A DNA stretch of 11,056 nt, from assembly GCA_946186215.1 (NCBI GenBank), contig CAMHMM010000038.1, positions 1-11,056 on the forward strand. The letters run 5' to 3'. The notes under the pieces are model-generated. The model was not told the DNA's origin, did not search any database, and saw only the letters and a program-made list of their open reading frames with translations. A program made the position numbers and the translations under genes. Below, in pieces: positions 6,750-11,056 of this stretch. Position 1 is the stretch's first letter; each line of letters begins with the position of its first letter. Source of the stretch: an uncultured Ruminococcus sp. Its GTDB lineage: Bacteria; Bacillota; Clostridia; Oscillospirales; Ruminococcaceae.

Positions 6750-7352
6750 TCAGAATTTTTTCTTTACCGTTATCTCGATGACATCGTTGATCATTCCGAC
6801 GCTTACATCATCAGCAAGGTTTGCGATGATCGACTTTTCGAGCTCATCCCACTCTTCGGCGAGATCCTTTTCTTCCTTTGCGTTTTCCACATAGTCGCGG
6901 TAGCTCATCAGTGACCACATACTGTACTGGCTGTATTCGGGGTTCATGCCCATTTCGTAGAAATCGTAGGGCATTTCCCTTGCTGCTCTTGCCTGGCTGT
7001 TTATCATAAACTGTACTGCGATGCAGATCTTGTTTATGATGCCCACTGCGGCTGCGTTCCTGCCTGTGGTGGAAACGGAGAACACCCTGTCCTCATCCAC
7101 ATCGAGGATATCCACAGGAACGATCTTCAGATGCAGGGAGAACACGCCGTCATGGTTTTCCTCTATCCAGAATTCGCCCTCGCCTATTTCAAGGAGCTGG
7201 GGGAGCATTGTAACGAGCTCCTCGGCAAGAAGGCGCAGACGGAGAGTTTTCTTTCCGTCAAGTCCTGCATAGCGGGCAACTCTTTCAGCCTCCTCGGGCA
7301 CTGCCCTAAAATCCTCAAAGTTTCTTTTAAGGGTATAAACATCGGATTTCAT
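6750..7352 (-). CDS. Histidine-kinase-ATPase-like protein with a degenerate N box
   Basis: This 200-residue cytosolic protein has the layout of an RsbW-like GHKL domain. A helix LRLLAEELVTMLPQLLE (39-55) stands where the N box should be. A strand pair follows (GEFWIEE, SLHLKIVPV), then STTGRNAAAVGIINKI (94-109), resembling the Gly-rich ATP-lid region. The Glu pair (44-45) is kept, but Met49 replaces the Mg-chelating Asn, unlike the intact EELAGN of the left-edge ATPase. ATP hydrolysis may therefore be lost. The C-terminal part (130-200) is specific and acidic. I chose ATG 7352 rather than 7376 because a perfect GGAGG lies eight nt upstream of it. It is 37 nt after the PAP2 gene and 14 nt before the synthetase, so co-expression with the latter is likely. 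The partner or target is unknown. Confidence 0.6.
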   Translation of the reverse strand: MKSDVYTLKRNFEDFRAVPEEAERVARYAGLDGKKTLRLRLLAEELVTMLPQLLEIGEGEFWIEENHDGVFSLHLKIVPVDILDVDEDRVFSVSTTGRNAAAVGIINKICIAVQFMINSQARAAREMPYDFYEMGMNPEYSQYSMWSLMSYRDYVENAKEEKDLAEEWDELEKSIIANLADDVSVGMINDVIEITVKKKF

Positions 7353-7360
7353 AATAACAA

Positions 7361-7365
7361 CCTCC
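7361..7365 (-). promoter_or_regulatory. Ribosome binding site fixing the start of the ATPase-like gene
   Basis: GGAGG lies eight bases before ATG 7352. It overrides the longer reading from 7376, whose first eight codons overlap this site and the preceding hairpin. Confidence 0.85.
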
Positions 7366-7369
7366 ATCT

Positions 7370-7383
7370 GCCGCAAAAGCGGC
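7370..7383 (-). other. Small intercistronic hairpin
   Basis: A perfect inverted repeat, GCCGC-TTTT-GCGGC, lies in the 37-nt gap between the PAP2 and ATPase-like genes, four bases before the SD. No T tract follows on the minus strand, so it is not a normal terminator. It could stabilise or separate the two messages, or modulate initiation; this is inference. Confidence 0.5.
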
Positions 7384-7389
7384 GTTATA

Positions 7390-8337
7390 TCAGTTAAGAA
7401 ATTTTATTTTCACCATTACATAAGGGTAGAAGCCCATTCCGACAAATGCTCCGATGCCTGCGGAAAACGCATCTCTTATCATGCCGCTGCCGCAGATCAG
7501 GCCGAACACCAGCCTTGAAAGCAAAAATGCCGCCGCGAAGAACAGGGCCCCGCCAAAAAAGCGCAGCACTCTTGCAGAGAGCCTTGATGTGTTTTCAAAT
7601 CGGACGAACCTGTCTTCAAAGAGGAACCCGCCGAACACACCTATTGCTATGCCGTAAACGCTCACAAGCTCCGGAACGCGCAGTATCACAACAAAGGGCA
7701 GTACCGCCGCTGCTACGACAGCGTAGCGCACCCATTCCCGTTTGATATGCTTTTCCATAAGATCGGCAAGCAGGAAGCCTGCGGCACCCACTGCAAGCCC
7801 CATCAGCACATCGGTGGGGTAATGAACGCCCATATACAGCCTTGAAAGCCCCACGAACACGGGCAGTATCACAAGCACCGTCCTGATGACCTTGTTTTTC
7901 TGTGAAAAACCGATGGTAAGGCCTGCGGATGTGACCAGTGTGGTATGGGAGCTCGGGAAGGAATAGCCCTGATGCGCCACATCATCCTCTTCACCGTAGG
8001 ATGACACCCTGCGGCGGCAGTTTATCCCCTCATGATCGAGGTACGGCCGCCGTCTGCGGACGACTGATTTTATCGGGTTTGATATGAGCAGTGAGATCAG
8101 CAGTGCAAATATGACCTTTTTGCCCAGGTGCTTGTCCACCGACCAGTAGAGTATGCTCATCACCAGCAGCACGGGAGCGACCTCGCCGACCATAGTAAAA
8201 AATGTCCAGACCGCACTCACTATCGGATGCTCAAAGCTCTGCATCCACTGTATGAGCGCTGTCTCCCAGTCCAAAAAGAATGTGACTCCCGTAATCCGCC
8301 CTCCCGACAAACAGCATAACCTACAAAGATCATGCAT
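7390..8337 (-). CDS. PAP2-superfamily membrane phosphatase
   Basis: This multi-pass membrane phosphatase is of the type 2 phosphatidic acid phosphatase family, whose members dephosphorylate lipid phosphates such as undecaprenyl diphosphate, phosphatidate or phosphatidylglycerol phosphate. All three motifs are present. C1 is K90-x6-R97-P98. C2 is FPSSH (127-131), with Ser in place of the usual Gly of PSGH. C3 is S165-R166-x5-H172-x3-D176. At least six hydrophobic segments surround them, and about 130 residues of further membrane segments follow C3, longer than a minimal BcrC/YodM type. It is the first gene after a strong promoter. The start is unclear. ATG 8337 lies only about 16 nt from the predicted transcript start and has no SD. 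A TTG at 8274 (residue 22) has GGGAG 11 nt upstream and gives a more typical N-terminus (DWETALIQWM). Confidence 0.9.
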   Translation of the reverse strand: MHDLCRLCCLSGGRITGVTFFLDWETALIQWMQSFEHPIVSAVWTFFTMVGEVAPVLLVMSILYWSVDKHLGKKVIFALLISLLISNPIKSVVRRRRPYLDHEGINCRRRVSSYGEEDDVAHQGYSFPSSHTTLVTSAGLTIGFSQKNKVIRTVLVILPVFVGLSRLYMGVHYPTDVLMGLAVGAAGFLLADLMEKHIKREWVRYAVVAAAVLPFVVILRVPELVSVYGIAIGVFGGFLFEDRFVRFENTSRLSARVLRFFGGALFFAAAFLLSRLVFGLICGSGMIRDAFSAGIGAFVGMGFYPYVMVKIKFLN

Positions 8338-8359
8338 GATATTAACAGGTGTATATTAA

Positions 8360-8388
8360 ATTGTAACATATATTCACACATTTGTCAA
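8360..8388 (-). promoter_or_regulatory. Strong sigma-A promoter in front of the PAP2-to-kinase operon
   Basis: On the minus strand, TTGACA (8388-8383) is a perfect -35. A 17-nt spacer leads to TACAAT (8365-8360), five of six for the -10. The predicted start is near 8353. No terminator is seen until 3672, so it probably drives five genes. An AT-rich inverted repeat (8397-8430) ends eight bases upstream of the -35. Confidence 0.88.
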
Positions 8389-8396
8389 CTGCCAGT

Positions 8397-8430
8397 GTGC
8401 TTTTTTGGTCGGTCACGCCTCAAAAAGCAC
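8397..8430. repeat. AT-rich inverted repeat between feo genes and the PAP2 promoter
   Basis: The left arm GTGCTTTTTTG (8397-8407) and the right arm CAAAAAGCAC (8421-8430) pair over ten bases with one extra T. They enclose 13 nt that carry GGTCGGTC (overlapping the arm at 8407-8414). It could be a weak terminator for the feo transcript or an operator next to the PAP2 promoter. Neither strand shows a clean stem-plus-T-tract arrangement. Confidence 0.5.
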
Positions 8431-8488
8431 TATAATTTTGGGTTTCATGCTGCAAATGAGCAATACCGTTCAAATGAAAGTGCGGGCA

Positions 8489-8509
8489 ACGGTCGGTCTT
8501 ACCGACCGT
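8489..8509 (-). terminator. Hairpin at the 3' end of the feo genes (weak or partial terminator)
   Basis: A perfect 9-bp stem ACGGTCGGT / ACCGACCGT encloses only three bases. The TAA of the Cys-rich FeoB partner (8501-8499) begins at the last base of the first arm and extends into the loop. Downstream on the minus strand is TTGCCCGCAC, not a T tract, so intrinsic termination would be inefficient. mRNA 3'-end protection is another possibility. Confidence 0.5.
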
Positions 8510-8654
8510 CCTTCCTTGAACCGCAGTTTCTGCGGCAGGCCTCACAGCCCCTGCTGCAGTCGTTGCCCCGTTTGTGCTCGGCGATGATATGCACTACCGC
8601 ACCGATGACGATGCCTGCGATCACCATGATCAGGATAAGATCGAGAATATTCAT
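8499..8654 (-). CDS. FeoB-associated Cys-rich membrane protein
   Basis: This 51-residue protein has one N-terminal membrane helix (about residues 4-25, LDLILIMVIAGIVIGAVV) and a short cytosolic tail with four cysteines, C33-x3-C37-x2-C40-x3-C44 (DCSRGCEACRRNC). This matches the small FeoB-associated family that follows feoB in many Firmicutes. It is thought to help iron handling or transporter assembly, with no settled biochemical role. ATG 8654 lies four bases after the feoB TGA. A longer reading from 8690 would overlap feoB and is not needed. A GGTG inside the end of feoB is the only SD-like element, so translation is probably coupled to feoB. Confidence 0.85.
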   Translation of the reverse strand: MNILDLILIMVIAGIVIGAVVHIIAEHKRGNDCSRGCEACRRNCGSRKDGR

Positions 8655-8658
8655 CACA

Positions 8659-10686
8659 TCACCACACAAGATCTGCAAGATGATAAACAAGACATGATAT
8701 CACAAGAGCCATGACAGTGTAGTGTATAGCTATCCTCAGCACCCACTTGACCGAATGAGTCTCATGTATCGCTGCGCTCAGGGACATGATGCAGGGCATA
8801 TTGAAGTAATATGCGAAGATGAACGCCAGCGCCTGAGGCTTGGTGAGGACTTCTGTAAGCCCTTCCCTGACCGCATCGCTGTCTGCCTCAGCTACATTCA
8901 TCTGCGATACTGCGGACATTACGCTGCTGTCGCTGAATACTGCGGCAAGTGCGCCGAGTGCGCCCTCCTTGCCCATCCACGAAGCTATCCACGCAACGAA
9001 GGTCTGCCAGCGCAGGCCGAAATAGATCGTCACGGGCTCTATGGCATTTCCGAATTTATAAAGGATGCTGTCGCTGAAATTGCCGCTCTTGCTGTAGGAA
9101 AGAATGCACAGCACCACCGATATCAGCACCACTATGCCGATAGCGCGGCGGAACGCATTGACCATCCTCACCACGGAAAAGCTGAAAAGACTGCCCCATT
9201 TGGGCTTGTGGTAGGGCGGCAGCTCCATTATGAGCCCAGTCCTGTCAGACTTGGTAAGGAGCCGTCTGCCGAATATCTTTGATGTGAAATAAAGATGCAG
9301 GACAGACACTGCAAACAGCGCCAGTACTATCAGCATCGCGCCGCCGGTACCGAAGAAGGCTGTGCTTATCATCCCGACTACGCCCCATGTAGCGCCGCAG
9401 GGTATCACAAAGGCCAGAGCGACAGTCGTGACGCGCTGCGACCAGTTGTCAAGCACTCTTGAGGAGGAACAGCCGCTGACATTGCAGCCGAAATTGACCA
9501 GAAATGGCATGACCGCCTTGCCGTGGAGCCCCAGCTTCTGCATTATCCCGTCAAAGCAGTAGGATATTCTCGCCATGTAGCCCACATCCTCAAGGAGCCC
9601 GAAAACAAAGGTCGCCCCGAAGATATATCCGCACATACTCACTGTAAAGGAGACCGCAGTCAGTATGCCCTCGCAGAGAAGCGACACCAGAAACGGTGAA
9701 GCGCCCGCTTCAAGGAGCATTTCCGAAAGAGGCTCGCCCGCACCGGGGATAAGATCACCCACCGCCATGATGGGAAGCCCTGCAAAAAGTGAAAACAGCA
9801 GAGCGCCGAATATCACAGCCACTGCAAGTATTTTACCGCCCACACCCGATGTCGCAAATTTATCGAACCCGCTGAGTGCGGCAGAGCTCTTTGCCCCGCC
9901 AACACAGCCCTCAAGGAGACTGTCTATCCATGCGTATTTGCAGCTGCCTGTCTTCGGAGCACCGTTCTCTATGCTGTCCATTACATCCCTGAGCCGCGCA
10001 TGGTCAATGCCTTTAGTCTGCACTACGGCTTCATAGGCCACCTCGTCGCCCTCGGCGAGCTTTGTGAAGAGCCACATCGGGGAATACACATCCACATCCT
10101 CGCCCGAAAGGGCTTCACAGGCTGCGGTGTAGCTTTCACCGAATTTCTCCCTGATGTTCTGCTCAAGCCCTGATGTGTCGAGCATCCATTCCGGTATATC
10201 CCCGCTTTCGAGCAGCTTGTACAGCGCATTATAGGAAGCGGGATCTGATGCAACAAAGGGCAGCACGGGGATGCCCAGCTTTTTTGAAAGCCCGTCGGTA
10301 TCTATCAGCTTTCCCTGCGTCCGCGAAACATCCATCAGATTGAGTATCAGCACACAGGGGAGATGTATCCCCGCGTAATCCGCCAGCATGAACAGGCTTC
10401 GTTCAAGCTGTGATGAGTCTGCGACTATCATCATCAGGTCGGGGCGGTTATCTGCGATATAATCGCGGGTAACGATCTCCTCGTCGGAATTGGCCGCAAG
10501 GGAATATGTTCCGGGGAGATCGGTGATGATATATCTGCGGCCGTTATGTGTAAAGGAGCCTTCGTTTTTCTCCACAGTCTTGCCCGGCCAGTTGCCCACA
10601 TGCTGATGTGAGCCTGTCATGCGGTTATACAGGGTGGATTTCCCCGAATTTGGCTGCCCCAGCAGCGCTATCGTCATATCCGACAA
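8659..10686 (-). CDS. feoB: Ferrous iron transport protein B
   Basis: This GTPase-coupled inner-membrane Fe(II) importer has 675 residues, normal for Firmicutes. The N-terminal G domain shows G1 GQPNSGKS (10-17), a G2 Thr38 in GNWPGKT, G3 DLPGT (56-60), G4 NLMD (116-119), and a helical linker to about 270. The permease part (about 284-675) has several membrane helices and two Gate-like repeats. At 399-410 the usual GCNVP-type motif reads FGCNVSGCSSSR. The key Cys and Asn are kept, the Pro is replaced by Ser, and a second Cys (406) is gained, as in a divergent FeoB subgroup. The start is TTG at 10686, immediately after the feoA TAA, with GGAGG eight nt upstream. An ATG three codons in (10677) lies 17 nt from that SD and is less likely. 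Confidence 0.96.
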   Translation of the reverse strand: MSDMTIALLGQPNSGKSTLYNRMTGSHQHVGNWPGKTVEKNEGSFTHNGRRYIITDLPGTYSLAANSDEEIVTRDYIADNRPDLMMIVADSSQLERSLFMLADYAGIHLPCVLILNLMDVSRTQGKLIDTDGLSKKLGIPVLPFVASDPASYNALYKLLESGDIPEWMLDTSGLEQNIREKFGESYTAACEALSGEDVDVYSPMWLFTKLAEGDEVAYEAVVQTKGIDHARLRDVMDSIENGAPKTGSCKYAWIDSLLEGCVGGAKSSAALSGFDKFATSGVGGKILAVAVIFGALLFSLFAGLPIMAVGDLIPGAGEPLSEMLLEAGASPFLVSLLCEGILTAVSFTVSMCGYIFGATFVFGLLEDVGYMARISYCFDGIMQKLGLHGKAVMPFLVNFGCNVSGCSSSRVLDNWSQRVTTVALAFVIPCGATWGVVGMISTAFFGTGGAMLIVLALFAVSVLHLYFTSKIFGRRLLTKSDRTGLIMELPPYHKPKWGSLFSFSVVRMVNAFRRAIGIVVLISVVLCILSYSKSGNFSDSILYKFGNAIEPVTIYFGLRWQTFVAWIASWMGKEGALGALAAVFSDSSVMSAVSQMNVAEADSDAVREGLTEVLTKPQALAFIFAYYFNMPCIMSLSAAIHETHSVKWVLRIAIHYTVMALVISCLVYHLADLVW

Positions 10687-10908
10687 TTAAAGTGCCTCCG
10701 TTTCGATACGGCTGCAGTCATCTGCGTTCACCGCAAGCATGGTATTTCTTATATAGACAAGCAGCGGGCAGTTTGGCTCGCGCCTGATTATTTCAAACAC
10801 ACTGCCGGGGGTTATTCCTACCGCGGTTATCCTGCGCTGGAATGCGGCAGTTCCCGCTACTGCGGTGATCCTGCCCTTTTCCCCGACCTTCATCTCACTG
10901 AGCTTCAT
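10687..10908 (-). CDS. feoA: Ferrous iron transport protein A
   Basis: This small cytosolic SH3-like protein of 73 residues partners FeoB and is thought to modulate its GTPase or transport activity. The sequence has the typical MKLSEMKVGEKGRITAV opening, then RRITAVGITPGSVFEIIRR (25-43) and a final beta strand, LAVNADDCSRIE (58-69). ATG 10908 has AAGG about seven nt upstream. Its TAA abuts the feoB TTG, a standard feoA-feoB pair. No Fur- or DtxR-type operator was recognised in the 51-nt gap upstream. Confidence 0.93.
   Translation of the reverse strand: MKLSEMKVGEKGRITAVAGTAAFQRRITAVGITPGSVFEIIRREPNCPLLVYIRNTMLAVNADDCSRIETEAL
10695..10699 (-). promoter_or_regulatory. Ribosome binding site that selects the TTG start of feoB
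   Basis: GGAGG, inside the last codons of feoA, lies eight bases before TTG 10686 and 17 before the next ATG. The spacing strongly favours the TTG. Confidence 0.8.
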
Positions 10909-10921
10909 TATATGACCTTTC

Positions 10922-10945
10922 CGGAGCCGCTGTGAAACGGCTCCG
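10922..10945 (+). terminator. Hairpin in the feoA leader with a T tract on the plus strand
   Basis: CGGAGCCG (10922-10929) and CGGCTCCG (10938-10945) form an 8-bp stem around an 8-nt loop. The T5 run is on the plus side (10948-10952), so it looks like a terminator for plus-strand (antisense) transcription, although no plus-strand gene precedes it. On the minus strand it stands between the GH9 stop and the feoA SD with no T tract, so the cellulase transcript may read through. Confidence 0.5.
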
Positions 10946-10959
10946 CATTTTTGTATCGC

Positions 10960-11056
10960 TTATGCAACCTCTTCATTCGCCCTGTTTATAAGATAAGCAA
11001 GCACGAACACCACGGGAGAATTCCAGTAAATGGTGATCTCGTTGAGGGAATAGCTG
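10960..11056 (-). CDS. Glycoside hydrolase family 9 (endoglucanase), C-terminal fragment at the window edge
   Basis: The last 31 codons end in TAA (10962-10960); the rest lies beyond the window. The fragment reads YSLNEITIYWNSPVVF followed by a short helix, and fits the second half of the GH9 active-site signature (aromatic-x3-E-x-[STA]-x3-N-[STA]). The Glu in NEIT would be the catalytic proton donor. GH9 enzymes hydrolyse beta-1,4-glucan such as cellulose. No carbohydrate-binding module or dockerin follows the catalytic domain, at least at its C-terminus. The earlier signature Asp is outside the window, so the call rests on a short stretch. It is encoded on the same strand as feoA, 51 nt upstream. 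Confidence 0.72.
   Translation of the reverse strand, partial: SYSLNEITIYWNSPVVFVLAYLINRANEEVA

Noticed and set aside
7370..7383. Terminator between the PAP2 and ATPase-like genes
   Set aside because: The stem is only 5 bp and is followed by AGATGGAGG rather than T residues, so the operon is not expected to be interrupted here.
8405..8436. Plus-strand TATAAT (8431-8436) with TTGGTC (8405-8410) as a promoter
   Set aside because: The spacing is 20 nt, the -35 is poor, and there is no plus-strand gene downstream. The TATAAT is probably incidental in AT-rich spacer.
8722..9282. A 186-codon plus-strand frame opposite the end of feoB
   Set aside because: FeoB on the minus strand is unambiguous. 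The plus frame has a composition typical of antisense shadows and no SD.
10909..10959. Fur or DtxR-type iron box upstream of feoA
   Set aside because: I looked for the usual 19-bp palindromes on both strands and found only the GC-rich hairpin, which does not resemble them.
1..11056. CRISPR array, tRNA or rRNA gene, insertion sequence or prophage
   Set aside because: I found no regularly spaced repeats, cloverleaf-like segments, transposase frames or terminal inverted repeats anywhere in the window.

Overview
The window looks like a chromosomal segment of a cellulolytic Clostridia species, most like Ruminococcus (Oscillospiraceae). This is inferred from protein style, Firmicutes-type Shine-Dalgarno (SD) and sigma-A signals, moderate GC with GC-rich hairpins, and the tail of a family 9 glycoside hydrolase at the right edge. 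Almost every gene lies on the minus strand. The exception is a truncated histidine-kinase-type ATPase domain at the left edge, which converges on the minus-strand genes at a shared hairpin terminator. I see no tRNA, rRNA, CRISPR array, insertion sequence or phage gene.

Reading the minus strand (high to low coordinates), there are three blocks. Block 1 (11056-8400) holds the C-terminus of a GH9 cellulase, then the ferrous-iron uptake genes feoA, feoB and a small FeoB-associated Cys-rich membrane protein. They are tightly spaced. feoB uses a TTG start fixed by a strong SD. Two inverted repeats sharing the octamer GGTCGGTC follow.

Block 2 (8388-3642) is bounded by an almost consensus promoter (TTGACA-N17-TACAAT) and a T-tailed hairpin terminator. 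It holds five genes: a PAP2-family membrane phosphatase, a histidine-kinase-ATPase-like protein with a damaged N box, a RelA/SpoT-type alarmone synthetase without a hydrolase domain, a U32-like TIM-barrel protein with a Cys cluster, and a uridine-kinase-like P-loop kinase. This is the most unusual region. Nucleotide-signal synthesis is grouped with a possible regulator, a phosphatase, a kinase and a probable metal-cluster protein.

Block 3 (3529-436) is the classical pyrH-frr-uppS-cdsA cluster: UMP kinase, ribosome recycling factor, undecaprenyl diphosphate synthase and CDP-diacylglycerol synthase. It links pyrimidine supply, translation recycling, cell-wall lipid carrier and phospholipid synthesis. 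Here it starts at pyrH from its own promoter (TTTACA-N17-TAAAAT) with a leader of about 140 nt, so rpsB-tsf are not upstream. It ends at cdsA, so dxr does not follow directly.

The most worthwhile leads are the five-gene alarmone-synthetase operon, its pseudo-ATPase-like and U32-like members, the repeat-sharing hairpins between feo and PAP2, and the oddly oriented terminator-like hairpin in front of feoA. No system here can be called new from sequence alone.
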